From CAYVBJ01 sp964449075 (GTDB lineage: Bacteria; Bacteroidota; Rhodothermia; Balneolales; Balneolaceae), in NCBI GenBank assembly GCA_964449075.1, contig CAYVBJ010000005.1:1-64000 (forward strand): 64,000 nucleotides of DNA. Direction: 5' to 3'. Position numbers and translations under genes: made by a program. Shown piece by piece: positions 9,835 to 18,564 of the stretch (within the stretch, counting starts at the first letter, position 1; each line of letters begins with the position of its first letter). The notes beneath the pieces were generated by a model. It was not told the origin of the DNA. It was given only the letters and a program-made list of their open reading frames with translations, and made no database searches.

Positions 9835-10066
9835 TTCATCAGACGACTTGATGATTGTGGGCGTTAGGAGTGATTGTGGGCGTCAGTCGTCGGATGAAGC
9901 GGGATTTTGCCATGAAGATTCATCGGACGACTTGATGGATGTGGGCGTTAGGAGTGATTGTGGGCGTCAATCGTCGGATGAAGCGGGATTTTGCCATGAA
10001 GATTCATCAGACGACTTGTTGAATCCAGGTTTTAGCTGTGCTTGTAGGCCTCAGTCGTCAGATGAA
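9835..10066. repeat. Three tandem 84-bp units of a palindromic (BIME-like) repeat
   Basis: Units start at 9835, 9919 and 10003, exactly 84 bases apart. Each is a 64-base inverted repeat with 14-base arms, TTCATC(A/G)GACGACT and the near-complement A(G/A)TCGTC(G/A)GATGAA, separated by 36 bases. Units are joined by a 20-base linker. In units 1 and 2 the spacer itself repeats TGATTGTGGGCGT. The third spacer has diverged. The cluster fills the gap between two convergent genes, the usual place for REP/BIME sequences. The period is a multiple of three, so one frame stays open across it, but that ORF is only the repeat translated. Confidence 0.85.
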
Positions 10067-10072
10067 GAAATA

Positions 10073-11218
10073 TTACATGGCTTCGTAGAGCAGCCCTAAA
10101 AACTCGTTCATTTTGCCGAAGTCTATCCATCTCACAACTACCACAAGATCATTTTCAGGATCCACATATACCACATTTGCACCGGCACCGAGATGAAAAA
10201 ATGACGATTCCGGAGCATTGGAAAAACGTTCTTTATCGGTATTTAAAAAGAAGTTCATGAACCCATAATCCTTTTGCACCTCTGTGGGAGTACGGGCCAT
10301 GCTAAGCCACTCTTCGGAAATCAGCTGATCTCCGTCCCAGTTGCCATTGCGAAGCGTCAGATAGCCGAATCGGGCCTGGTCGTATGCGTTGATCCACATG
10401 CCGCCGCCCCAGTGACCGCCGCCGCTGACCGACTGCATTTTCATACCGTCTATCATTACCCATGAGTTTTCGTAGCCATGCCATCGCCATGTATTGGAAG
10501 CGCCGATTTTATCCATTACATGCTCTTTGATAACCATCGGAAGCGGCTTTCTCCAAACCTCGAGTGCAGCAAGCGCCAGCACATTCACCCGTACATCATT
10601 ATATTTATACACAGTACCGGGTTCATTTCTTTCGCGGTTGATAACCTCCGGTGAGATTTCTTCACGGGGACGGTCGGCCCAGTCGGGCTTTCCCCATAAA
10701 GTGCCTTCCCAGTCGCTTGTCTGCCTCAGCAGATGATCCCAAGTAATCTTGGAGTTATGCTCCGAATTAAAATGTTCAAGAGGAACGTACGTCTGAACCC
10801 GGTCATCAACACTCTCTATTAATCCGTGGTCATAAGCCAGCCCTACAGATACGGAGAGGAAGCTTTTGGTAACACTAAAGGTCATGTCCACGCGTGACGG
10901 CTCGCCCCATTCGGAAACAATTTTACCATTTTTGAGAATAATTCCTGTCATCTCTCCGCGCTCCTTTACCGGACCAACCATCTCATTAAAGGGTTCATTA
11001 GTACGCGAATTCAGGTGGATAAAGAGATCGCGGGGATCGTCAGTTTCATTATCGATAGCGAAATTGATGGCACGCTGCAAAACCTGGTTGTTAAAACCCG
11101 CTTCAGCTGGAGAGATAGTTTCCCAGTTGAATTTATCCGGAAAGTAATGGTTTTGTCCGTAAAGAAGTGTGGGTGAAGAAAAGATCAGCAGTGTCAGCAG
11201 CAGGTAATACGTACGCAT
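10073..11218 (-). CDS. Secreted serine hydrolase, class C beta-lactamase fold
   Basis: A 381-residue protein with a cleavable signal peptide (residues 1-22, ending YGQ), so periplasmic or secreted. The PF00144-type active site is visible: nucleophile motif SVTK at 115-118, the second catalytic block KYND with Tyr206, and a C-terminal GGHWGGGMW block in the place of the HxG/KTG element. Such proteins are esterases, D-aminopeptidases or carboxypeptidase-like enzymes; true beta-lactamase activity is rarely implied. The substrate is unknown. It converges on the upstream lipoprotein gene across the 84-bp repeat cluster and is read alone. Its stop codon lies six bases from the last repeat unit. Confidence 0.85.
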   Translation of the reverse strand: MRTYYLLLTLLIFSSPTLLYGQNHYFPDKFNWETISPAEAGFNNQVLQRAINFAIDNETDDPRDLFIHLNSRTNEPFNEMVGPVKERGEMTGIILKNGKIVSEWGEPSRVDMTFSVTKSFLSVSVGLAYDHGLIESVDDRVQTYVPLEHFNSEHNSKITWDHLLRQTSDWEGTLWGKPDWADRPREEISPEVINRERNEPGTVYKYNDVRVNVLALAALEVWRKPLPMVIKEHVMDKIGASNTWRWHGYENSWVMIDGMKMQSVSGGGHWGGGMWINAYDQARFGYLTLRNGNWDGDQLISEEWLSMARTPTEVQKDYGFMNFFLNTDKERFSNAPESSFFHLGAGANVVYVDPENDLVVVVRWIDFGKMNEFLGLLYEAM

Positions 11219-11391
11219 AGGCTGTAAAGTTCTTATTATGGTTTAAAGGATATAATAATTCTTCAAAGTCAGAACTGAAAATCTTTATTTCACATTCTGG
11301 AACCGGGGCGCATCACATCTATAAAAGGCACACCGATGAAAAGTCTGAAAATCGAAGATACTGTAATTCTTTGTGTCAGAATTTCCAGGAG

Positions 11392-12297
11392 CTACAAGAG
11401 TATCCAGTCGGCAAATAATATGATCCAGATCAGCGGAAGGTATGCGAAGCTGGCGAACATCAGCTTTTTTGCCGTTGCAGAGTTTCTGTAGATGGCAAAC
11501 ATAATACCATAATAGAAAAAACCGGCAGTGAGAAGTAAGGAGCCGGAAAGGAATAACATACCGGCCAGGTCCATATAAAACAGTTTATAAACCGTTGGGA
11601 ATAGAGCAATCAAAGGAAGTATCACCCAGGCTGATGTTGTGATTCCTTTCGGATCATTTTTGGGGAGCATTTTAAACCCCGCATGCTCATAATCTTTTTT
11701 GCAGACCCAGGCAATCGACATCACATGGGGAATCTGCCAGCAAAAAACGATTCCGAACAGGATCCACATACCGTGTTCAAATACAGTTCCGGAAGCTGCG
11801 GCCCATCCTCCAACGGGTGGCAGTGCGCCGGGTATGGCTCCGACAAAAACGTTTAGCGCAGAGATTCTTTTTAAAGGTGTGTATGCCAACAGGTATAAAA
11901 CAGTAGTTGCAAGTGCTACCATGCCGGCAGATACATTTACAAGCATTATCAAATAAAAAAGCCCGCTGAAAATCAGGGTCATTGAGAAAAGAAAACCCTG
12001 CCGGGAATTAATCCTGGATGATGGCAATGGACGGTTACTCGTTCGGTGCATCAGCCCGTCAAGCCCGCGCTCCATAAACATGTTGTGTGCTGCAGTTCCT
12101 GAAGCAATCAGCCATGTTCCCACAATAGCGTGTGCCATAAGCAGATAATTCATCTGCCCGGCTGATCCCATGATAAAACCGATCAGCATGCTGGTTACCA
12201 CAGAAAATGTGATTCCGGGCTTAGTCAGCTCATAGTAATCACTGATGGTGCCCGTAACATTTTTTGCAATAAATGATTTTGTAGTTGTGCTATCCAT
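11392..12297 (-). CDS. ctaB: Protoheme IX farnesyltransferase (heme O synthase)
   Basis: An integral membrane UbiA-family prenyltransferase that adds farnesyl to heme b to make heme O for terminal oxidases. The 301 residues carry about eight to nine membrane segments. The prenyl-diphosphate site is read as NMFMERGLDGLMHRTSNRPL, with Glu in place of the first Asp of the usual NxxxDxxxD; to my knowledge this substitution is common in the Bacteroidota lineage. The second conserved loop reads YEHAGFKMLP. It is divergent from ctaA across 235 bases (12298-12532), a region likely to hold both promoters. Together the pair supplies heme A for an aa3-type oxidase that is not in the window. Confidence 0.93.
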   Translation of the reverse strand: MDSTTTKSFIAKNVTGTISDYYELTKPGITFSVVTSMLIGFIMGSAGQMNYLLMAHAIVGTWLIASGTAAHNMFMERGLDGLMHRTSNRPLPSSRINSRQGFLFSMTLIFSGLFYLIMLVNVSAGMVALATTVLYLLAYTPLKRISALNVFVGAIPGALPPVGGWAAASGTVFEHGMWILFGIVFCWQIPHVMSIAWVCKKDYEHAGFKMLPKNDPKGITTSAWVILPLIALFPTVYKLFYMDLAGMLFLSGSLLLTAGFFYYGIMFAIYRNSATAKKLMFASFAYLPLIWIILFADWILL

Positions 12298-12532
12298 TCA
12301 ATGGCTGATATTCAGATTTGAAGAACTAAAAGTAAACAATTTATGGTTAAGATAGTAACCTTGGATGGAATGAGTCTATTGAAATTTTCAATGGATGATA
12401 TCGAAATACCTAAACTCTGAATTCACAAAACTATTATTCGGCTCAGGGTGTGGATTTCTTTACAAACCCTTTACAAATACGGAGTATATTTCCGGGTTTA
12501 AATTGAATAATAGATATTAACATTGAAGGCAG

Positions 12533-13483
12533 ATGAAACTGAACACCTATCAAAAAACTGCACTTACAACTGTTTTTGCAACCCTGGTCTTAATTTTAAT
12601 TGGAGGACTTGTTCGCGCAGCCGGAGCAGGGCTGGGTTGTCCCGACTGGCCAAAGTGTTTTGGAATGTGGATACCGCCAACAAGTGCAGAAGGTCTTCCT
12701 TCTCAATTTGATGCCAGTTTGTTCAACCCGATTCATACCTGGCTTGAATATGTAAACCGGCTTGTGGGTGTTTTAATCGGATTGCTGATTATGGCAACTT
12801 TTGCCCTTTCTCTTCGATACAGAAAAACAGATCCGTCAGTAACAGTTGCATCAGCACTTGCCTTTTTCCTGGTCCTGGTTCAGGGCTGGCTTGGCGGACA
12901 GGTGGTTAAATCAGGTTTGCAATCGGGCATGATAACTATTCACATGGTTTTGGCCATGATTATTTTAAACACTTTGCTTTATGCAGCATTTAAAGCAACA
13001 AGGGAAAAACTGGCGGTTAAGCTGAGTAACGAAAACAAAAGAATGCTGCTTGGTCTTGGCGGTTTCATTCTCTTTTTCACCATGCTTCAGCTGGTACTTG
13101 GCACCCAGGTACGCGAAGAGATTGATGCAGTGAAAAATGCTGCAATTGTTCCGCCCCGTGATATGTGGATCGAATTTACAAGCTGGCTGTATGACGTTCA
13201 CAGGAGTTTTTCATGGCTGATTGTAATCTTAACTGCCGTACTTGTTTACCTGTTGAGAAGCAGAAACATACAGGGTGTTGTCCGCAAAACGGGAGTTGCA
13301 ATCGCACTTCTGGTTCTGTTTCAAATGCTGATTGGTTTTGGGATGGAAAGACTGGGAATGCCCGGTACCCTGCAGGTCCTGCACCTGGTGAGCGTTGCTG
13401 TTTTGGTTTGTGCAGAATTTCTGATTCTGCTGATGGCCTGGTTTTCCGATGCTGAAATGTTGGCTGAAAAGAAATTGAAGTGA
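12533..13483 (+). CDS. ctaA: Heme A synthase (COX15/CtaA family)
   Basis: It oxidises the C8 methyl of heme O to a formyl group, giving heme A. The 316 residues have about eight membrane helices in two similar halves. Conserved stretches are GGLVRAAGAGLGCPDWPKCFG near residue 22, with the Cys-containing periplasmic loop, the His-bearing helix TIHMVLA, VHRSFSWLI and HLVSVAV near the C-terminus. These include the heme-ligand histidines of the family. It is divergent from ctaB, so the farnesylation and oxidation steps are encoded side by side. Confidence 0.93.
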   Translation: MKLNTYQKTALTTVFATLVLILIGGLVRAAGAGLGCPDWPKCFGMWIPPTSAEGLPSQFDASLFNPIHTWLEYVNRLVGVLIGLLIMATFALSLRYRKTDPSVTVASALAFFLVLVQGWLGGQVVKSGLQSGMITIHMVLAMIILNTLLYAAFKATREKLAVKLSNENKRMLLGLGGFILFFTMLQLVLGTQVREEIDAVKNAAIVPPRDMWIEFTSWLYDVHRSFSWLIVILTAVLVYLLRSRNIQGVVRKTGVAIALLVLFQMLIGFGMERLGMPGTLQVLHLVSVAVLVCAEFLILLMAWFSDAEMLAEKKLK

Positions 13484-13540
13484 AAAATATGCCCCGAAGA
13501 TTTCTGTTTCAGAAAATGACAGGTAAAAAGTGAAAAGGTA

Positions 13541-13870
13541 TTATAATTTCTCTAAAAGATGGGTGAGAAAATGCCGAACCTCCTGTAAATCTTTCTGAGT
13601 TTCGAGCGGGAGAGATTTTTTTTTCTCTTTTGTATCTGTTTTTTCACTCTCAATCACCTGTTTCGCACCTGCAGTACTATACTGTTTATCCTGTATAAGT
13701 TCTTTCAGACGGAGAATGAATGTTATATCATTTTCTTTGTACGTACGATTTCCCGCCTTATTTTTACGGGGTGTGAGATCATCAAAGATGGTTTCCCAAT
13801 AGCGGAGTACATGCGGTTCAATTGAAGTGATTTCACTTACTTCTCCAATTGAGTAATATAATTTCTTCAT
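13541..13870 (-). CDS. MerR-family transcriptional regulator
   Basis: A small DNA-binding protein with the winged helix-turn-helix starting YYSIGEVSEIT and the MerR hallmark HVLRYWE, then the wing RKNKAGNRTY and a short C-terminal helix rich in Lys/Glu. I place the start at the ATG at 13868-13870, so the protein begins MKKLYYSIGEV (109 residues); the frame is open 23 codons further upstream to a possible ATG at 13939, but that extension lacks MerR-like sequence and would touch the divergent gene. No Cys pair for metal sensing is seen. Bacteroidota commonly carry this short MerR type with unknown effectors. Its target could be the divergent glycosyltransferase operon. Confidence 0.85.
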   Translation of the reverse strand: MKKLYYSIGEVSEITSIEPHVLRYWETIFDDLTPRKNKAGNRTYKENDITFILRLKELIQDKQYSTAGAKQVIESEKTDTKEKKKSLPLETQKDLQEVRHFLTHLLEKL

Positions 13871-13938
13871 GACGACAAAAGTTTTATTTTCTTCTATAAT
13901 AAACATATATCCGAAGATTTCTCTTAATTTGCAAACCA

Positions 13939-14913
13939 TTGGCAGAAAAGAATTTTAAAACTTCATTTAAAAAAAACACGGAACCGCCTTTTGTCAGTTT
14001 GGTGATCCCGTTACTTAATGAAGAGCAGTCCCTTAGAAAGCTGGCAGATCAAATTGAAGACTCCATTAGCGGCTGGAGCTATGAAATTATTTTTGTTGAT
14101 GACGGTTCTAATGATAATTCATGGAACGTAATCCAGGAGCTTGAAGAGGAGCGACCACAAGTAACCGGAATACGTCTTCAGCGGAATTATGGAAAAAGTG
14201 ATGCACTGCAGGCCGGATTTGACAGGGTGAAGGGGAAATATATTGTGACGATGGATGCTGATTTACAGGATGATCCTGCAGAAATCCCCGGGTTAATTAA
14301 AATTCTCGAAAACGGATATGACCTTGTCAGCGGCTGGAAAAAAGTCAGGCACGATCCACTGTCTAAAACCATCCCTTCGCGTTTTTTTAATACGGTGACC
14401 CGTATGGCAACAGGCATCCCGCTGCATGATTTCAATTGTGGTTTAAAAGCTTATAAAAAGGAAGTTATAGATTCTATTTATCTGTATGGCGAATTACATC
14501 GATATATTCCGCTGCTGGCTAAATGGGAAGGATTTGACAAAATTACAGAAAAGGAAGTTGAACATCATCCAAGGGAGTATGGCGAAACAAAGTTTGGTAT
14601 TTCGAGGTTTATGCATGGCTTTTTGGATCTTGTAACACTGCTATCCGTAAACCGCTATTTTCAGCGACCGATGCATCTTTTTGGTACACTTGGAGTACTC
14701 TTTTTGATCATAGGCACAATCATTAATTTATATCTTGCTTACCTGAAAATATTCTTAAATGAACCGCTTGCAAACCGTCCATTGCTTTTCCTGGGAATAC
14801 TTCTTGTAGTGATCGGGGTACAGTTTTTCTCTATTGGATTTTTAGGCGAGATGATTAATAAAGGCCAGGTTGAACGCCAAAAACCAAGAATCAGGGAGAT
14901 CATCGGACGATGA
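13939..14913 (+). CDS. Family 2 glycosyltransferase, polyprenol-phosphate type
   Basis: It probably transfers a sugar from a nucleotide donor to a polyprenyl phosphate at the inner membrane. The GT-A catalytic domain occupies about residues 18-235: PLLNEEQSL, VDDGSNDNSW and the DxD-like DADLQDDP. Two C-terminal membrane helices follow (about 240-265 and 280-300), as in dolichol/undecaprenyl-phosphate glycosyltransferases of the ArnC/GtrB/DPM1 kind. The start appears to be TTG at 13939, since no ATG occurs before the conserved domain. It overlaps the methyltransferase gene by four bases (ATGA), so the two are translationally coupled. The sugar and the acceptor are unknown. Confidence 0.88.
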   Translation: MAEKNFKTSFKKNTEPPFVSLVIPLLNEEQSLRKLADQIEDSISGWSYEIIFVDDGSNDNSWNVIQELEEERPQVTGIRLQRNYGKSDALQAGFDRVKGKYIVTMDADLQDDPAEIPGLIKILENGYDLVSGWKKVRHDPLSKTIPSRFFNTVTRMATGIPLHDFNCGLKAYKKEVIDSIYLYGELHRYIPLLAKWEGFDKITEKEVEHHPREYGETKFGISRFMHGFLDLVTLLSVNRYFQRPMHLFGTLGVLFLIIGTIINLYLAYLKIFLNEPLANRPLLFLGILLVVIGVQFFSIGFLGEMINKGQVERQKPRIREIIGR

Positions 14914-15737
14914 GCAGCATTGAATACGATCCGGTTAAAGATAAATTTGCAAAGATTATCCGGAATTCTCACCTGTTAAGACGATTATTTTATGCATTGC
15001 TGGATCTCTTTTTTTTGAGGAGCTGGCATCTTAGACGACTGATAAAAAGTTACGGCAATCATTATGATAAATCCGGGGATTGGCAGCTTCTTGATGCGGG
15101 CTGTGGATTCGGGCAGTACGACCGCTTTATTTTAAAACAGTTCAGCCGGGTTAAGGTATTATCAGTTGACCTAAAAAAGGATTACCTGGAAGATTGCCGG
15201 AACTATTTCAGTAGTGAAATAGAAAAAGGAAGAATCTGTTTCCGGCAAGAAGATCTTCTTTCACCGGATCTTGAAGAATCCTTTGATATGGCCATTTGCA
15301 TCGATGTACTTGAGCATATTGAGGATGATCACAGAGTAATAGGGAATCTGTTTCAGGTGATCAAACCCGGCGGATTCTTTATAATGCATTCACCATCACA
15401 TTATTCTGAAGAAGATGCTGATGACGATGATTCGTTTGTTGGAGAACATGCCAGGCCGGGATATTCAAAAAATGATATTCGTGAAAAACTTGAAACTACC
15501 GGCTTCAGAATTGTGGATTTACACTATACATATGGATTCTGGGGCCATAAAGCCTGGCTCTTGTCGGTGAAATACCCGATGATCTGGTTTAACAGAGCGG
15601 GTCTTGCGGCTTTCCTGATCCTGATACTTTATTATCCGGTTGTGATGCCGTTCTGCATTTTACTGAATTATGCAGATCTGCACTCAAAAAACAGAAAAGG
15701 GAATGGGATATATGCCGTTGGTCAAAAACCGGGATAA
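14910..15737 (+). CDS. Class I SAM-dependent methyltransferase with C-terminal membrane segment
   Basis: The SAM-binding motif I reads LLDAGCGFGQYDRF (about residues 54-67), followed by the acidic end of strand 2 (LSVDLKKDYL) and the strand-4 motif MAICIDVLEHIED, which together define a Rossmann-type methyltransferase. A strongly hydrophobic stretch near residues 228-255 suggests membrane attachment. The ATGA overlap with the glycosyltransferase implies that both act on the same envelope lipid or glycan, for example methylating a lipid-linked sugar. That joint role is inference, as the substrate cannot be read from sequence. Confidence 0.85.
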   Translation: MSSIEYDPVKDKFAKIIRNSHLLRRLFYALLDLFFLRSWHLRRLIKSYGNHYDKSGDWQLLDAGCGFGQYDRFILKQFSRVKVLSVDLKKDYLEDCRNYFSSEIEKGRICFRQEDLLSPDLEESFDMAICIDVLEHIEDDHRVIGNLFQVIKPGGFFIMHSPSHYSEEDADDDDSFVGEHARPGYSKNDIREKLETTGFRIVDLHYTYGFWGHKAWLLSVKYPMIWFNRAGLAAFLILILYYPVVMPFCILLNYADLHSKNRKGNGIYAVGQKPG

Positions 15738-15798
15738 GAGTTTTGAACCGGCTGAGTATCTAAATCTATTTAACAGAGGATATGATGGAAAAACCTCG

Positions 15799-16551
15799 TT
15801 AAATCTGTTTTTCTAACTGATCGGTCACTGATGACCAAGTGCCGTTTGCAATTTCATCGGGCTGATATCCTTTACTGATCAATTTTTGAGCCGTTCCGGC
15901 ATTCGCTGCAATCTTGATTACACTTTCTGACATCACTGCCGGGAATGCAGCTTCAACCCGGTTTACAGAACTTCTGGAATGGAAAAGAATAAGATCCGGC
16001 CTCTTTTTGGTAATTAAATTTTGATGGGATACAATTGTATCCGGATTGATATTTTCTTCTCTGCAAATGTCAAATTCGATAAAAGGCAGCTCCAGCTCCT
16101 GGAGCAATCCCGGCAACTCCTGTTTCCTGTTTTTTGTACCGGGGGAGAGAACTGTTCCCTCTGTTGATATTCTCAGTATAAATTCCAGCAGATCAATTGG
16201 TTTCGCACCCGGTTTTGGTAAAATTGCTGGTATGTCTTCATTTTCAAGAAAATTCGCAGTGGGCTTATCGAGGCAGAGATGTATAAATTGTCTTAAATGG
16301 TTTTTGAATCCATTTATACCACACCATTTTATGAAGAAGTAGGCATTTCTGAGATTTTCATAAGAGATAAAACTGATATCTTTTAGAGTTCCGGGAAATT
16401 GCTCAGTAAATAAACTGTTATTTTGCAGGACAAATGACTCAAGTGGCAGGTGAAGTGGGTTTAGTCGTACATCTTCCACACGTTCAAGCAGGGGAGCGGC
16501 GAAGTGAATATCGGCTGTAATTAAAAGAACCTTTTTTTCTGATCCGGGCAT
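15799..16551 (-). CDS. hemD: Uroporphyrinogen-III synthase
   Basis: It should cyclise hydroxymethylbilane to uroporphyrinogen III, the branch point of tetrapyrrole synthesis. The 250-residue length fits. HemD sequences are poorly conserved, so the call rests on overall layout and on the C-terminal half: FHSRSSVNRVEAAFP, then IAANAGTAQKLISKGYQPD and the terminal NGTWSSVTDQL, which match the usual FTSxxxV, AIGxxTAxxLxxxG and P(S/T)xxxL landmarks. Other heme genes (ctaA, ctaB, hemY) lie within 6 kb on either side, which supports the call. It is convergent with the methyltransferase gene. Confidence 0.75.
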   Translation of the reverse strand: MPGSEKKVLLITADIHFAAPLLERVEDVRLNPLHLPLESFVLQNNSLFTEQFPGTLKDISFISYENLRNAYFFIKWCGINGFKNHLRQFIHLCLDKPTANFLENEDIPAILPKPGAKPIDLLEFILRISTEGTVLSPGTKNRKQELPGLLQELELPFIEFDICREENINPDTIVSHQNLITKKRPDLILFHSRSSVNRVEAAFPAVMSESVIKIAANAGTAQKLISKGYQPDEIANGTWSSVTDQLEKQI

Positions 16552-16638
16552 ATTTTTTCAATCACTCATTTAAAAAGCTTTTATATGAGTGCTCATGTTC
16601 ATTTTCTGGCAAACGCTGACAAGTAACAATCTTAACTG

Positions 16639-16839
16639 CTAATTTTCCCTTTCAAGGTTGGGCGGGTAAGTATCAATTTTAAATATCCTGTAGATCGGGC
16701 ACCACGACATGGTACCTGAAAAAACAAGAATTAAACCGATAACAAAAACCCAGTTTTCATAATAAATTCCGGCAATCAGGATAATGGCACCGATTAAAAC
16801 CCGGATCAGCGAATCGATATTACCCACATTTTTCTTCAT
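16639..16839 (-). CDS. Small DUF2892 (YgaP-type) membrane protein
   Basis: A 66-residue protein starting MKKNVGNIDSLIRVLIG, with two hydrophobic helices (about 12-30 and 33-50) and the conserved CPIY near the end. This is the DUF2892 inner-membrane domain, also found fused to rhodanese in YgaP. I chose the ATG at 16837-16839 because a GGAGAT ribosome site lies six bases upstream; the ATG four codons earlier contains that very site. The function is unknown; a link to sulfur or thiol chemistry is known for some relatives only. Confidence 0.85.
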   Translation of the reverse strand: MKKNVGNIDSLIRVLIGAIILIAGIYYENWVFVIGLILVFSGTMSWCPIYRIFKIDTYPPNLEREN

Positions 16840-16968
16840 GATTATCTCCATTTAAAGTGAAGTAAATGATATTTCTCTTATAATACCAAACATACAAATC
16901 ACAGAAAACAGAGGAAAGGATTGATCGGGAGTAGTGGATTTGCCTACCTGGTTTATTGAATTTTTCTG

Positions 16969-18126
16969 TCAGAATGCATATCCCAACCCTCCGTATACAC
17001 GAATAATTTCGTTTGAAACGCCAATATCTCCCCTGACGATAAAATCAGGAGTGAAAACTGAAAAGACGCCGCCAACTCCCACTGTGTGATTCCAGTTTTT
17101 AAATATTTTATCAGAATCCAACCCTGAATACACTCTGCCTGTATCCCAGAATGTCTGAGCTCCAACCCGTATTTCATCATCAAAAAATGAAAAAACCCAG
17201 GTTCGCAGCTCCAGGTTTTGTTGAATAGATGTGTCTCCGATAAACCGTCCTTCTACGAAGCCTCTGAGGCTTTGGAAACTGCCTAAAGTGGGGCGCTCCC
17301 AGAACGGTGCACTTCCGGTAACGTGATGGAATTCAACTCGCTGAGCGATTGTAATATCACCGATCAGCTGTCGGTATTGTCTGAATTCAAGCAGAAATTT
17401 TGTAAAGGTGAAATCACTGGCAGTGAGATCTCCCGAGAAGGAGACAAGAGCTTCTGCCAATATTCCGTCTCTTGGATCGAATTCGTTTTCTCTCGTATCA
17501 GCGACAAGACCAAATCCGAGTCTGTTTACCCATCCACCTTCAGCTCCGAATGGCATGTCGTTCGCAAATACGGTCTCTTCACCATTTGAGCGGGGATCAG
17601 TCGTTGAAATCCTGATATTGGTCATTGCATCCAGAAATCCATCATCCCCGAGCGGCAGGATATGTTTACGGCCTACGTGCTGAAACAAGAATCTGCGGAA
17701 TTCGAAAAAATTCAGATCATCTTCAAATGCTGATGAAGAGAATTCGGTATTGTTGCCAATGCCAAAATAGGGTGTGTTTTCAAAAATTAATCCATCGACT
17801 AAATAACGGCTTCGGATATCTGTTCCAAAACTCTTCATGCGGGTATGATCCAGCAAAAGATTGAAACTGCCTTTTGTTGAAGCACTTAAATCCAGCTGAG
17901 TAACATTATTAAACTGCAGACTTGGATCATCACCATAATCGAAACGCTGAGTCCGTGCGCCGCCTATAAAGCCGAGATCAGAAGTAAATCCTAAAATGGG
18001 TAAAAGTGCATACGTTACGTTTTCCTCGGATGTGGGTATTTGAAGCCGCGACTGGCTGTAAAGTGTCTGATTCCCAATTACCAATAGAAAAGAGGTGATC
18101 AGAAGTGCTCTAAAAATTTGTAACAT
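16969..18126 (-). CDS. BamA/TamA-type outer-membrane beta-barrel without POTRA domains
   Basis: A 385-residue protein with a signal peptide (about 1-24) followed by alternating beta-strand sequence and a C-terminal Phe (GGLGYAF), as expected for an outer-membrane barrel. The Omp85 signature is visible as FQSLRGFVEGRF near residue 275, equivalent to the VRGF loop. POTRA domains are absent, so it is the short, barrel-only form seen in Bacteroidota and is unlikely to be the essential BamA. The ATG at 18124-18126 overlaps the stop of the preceding gene by one base (TGATG), showing translational coupling with the AhpD-like gene. Substrate or cargo is unknown. Confidence 0.8.
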   Translation of the reverse strand: MLQIFRALLITSFLLVIGNQTLYSQSRLQIPTSEENVTYALLPILGFTSDLGFIGGARTQRFDYGDDPSLQFNNVTQLDLSASTKGSFNLLLDHTRMKSFGTDIRSRYLVDGLIFENTPYFGIGNNTEFSSSAFEDDLNFFEFRRFLFQHVGRKHILPLGDDGFLDAMTNIRISTTDPRSNGEETVFANDMPFGAEGGWVNRLGFGLVADTRENEFDPRDGILAEALVSFSGDLTASDFTFTKFLLEFRQYRQLIGDITIAQRVEFHHVTGSAPFWERPTLGSFQSLRGFVEGRFIGDTSIQQNLELRTWVFSFFDDEIRVGAQTFWDTGRVYSGLDSDKIFKNWNHTVGVGGVFSVFTPDFIVRGDIGVSNEIIRVYGGLGYAF

Positions 18127-18521
18127 CAAGTAGTCTTTTCATTCTCAAGTAGTTCAATAGTTTTTACTGCATGACGCAGATGAGGGATTACAATACTTCC
18201 ACCTACAACAAGAGCCACATTTAAAGCATCTGTCATTTCATCTTTTGAAAATCCTGCCTCATAGCATTGTTCCAAATGGTAGTCAATACAGTCATTACAA
18301 CGCAAAACAGCAGATGCAACCAGTCCAAGGAGTTCTTTGGTTTTTTGGGGAAGAGCGCCATCTTTATATGTGTTCGCATCAAGATTGAAAAATCGTTTAA
18401 TTCCGAGATGATCAAGCTCTAAAATTTTTTCGTTCATTTCGGATCGCTCTTTACGAAATTTTTCAAGTCGGTTTGTTTCTGATTTCATATACTTTTGTGA
18501 TAATAACTTCTGCAATGTCAT
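18126..18521 (-). CDS. Carboxymuconolactone decarboxylase/AhpD-like protein
   Basis: A 131-residue protein with the alpha-helical CMD fold. The conserved redox-type motif reads LRCNDCIDYHLEQC, giving a CxxC pair and the partner His of AhpD-like disulfide reductases, followed by the GGSIVIPHLRHAV helix. This points to thiol-dependent peroxide or disulfide chemistry rather than decarboxylation. Two starts are possible, at 18521 or the ATG 11 codons on; I kept the longer. It is upstream of, and overlaps, the barrel protein gene, so the two share a transcript. Confidence 0.82.
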   Translation of the reverse strand: MTLQKLLSQKYMKSETNRLEKFRKERSEMNEKILELDHLGIKRFFNLDANTYKDGALPQKTKELLGLVASAVLRCNDCIDYHLEQCYEAGFSKDEMTDALNVALVVGGSIVIPHLRHAVKTIELLENEKTT

Positions 18522-18564
18522 TATATTTCATTGCTGTGCTGCAGAGCTGAAAGGTAATAAAATT

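Noticed and set aside
9835..10066. Tandem repeats as a CRISPR array
   Set aside because: Repeats are palindromic with near-identical spacers, have an 84-base period and lack cas genes.
9812..10099. A 95-codon open frame across the 84-bp repeats
   Set aside because: The period is divisible by three, so an accidental frame stays open. The translation is only a 28-residue repeat of the palindrome, with no start context and no family.
12001..12060. Loss of the first Asp in the CtaB substrate motif (Glu instead)
   Set aside because: This substitution is, to my knowledge, common in CtaB of the Bacteroidota lineage, and the rest of the motif is intact.
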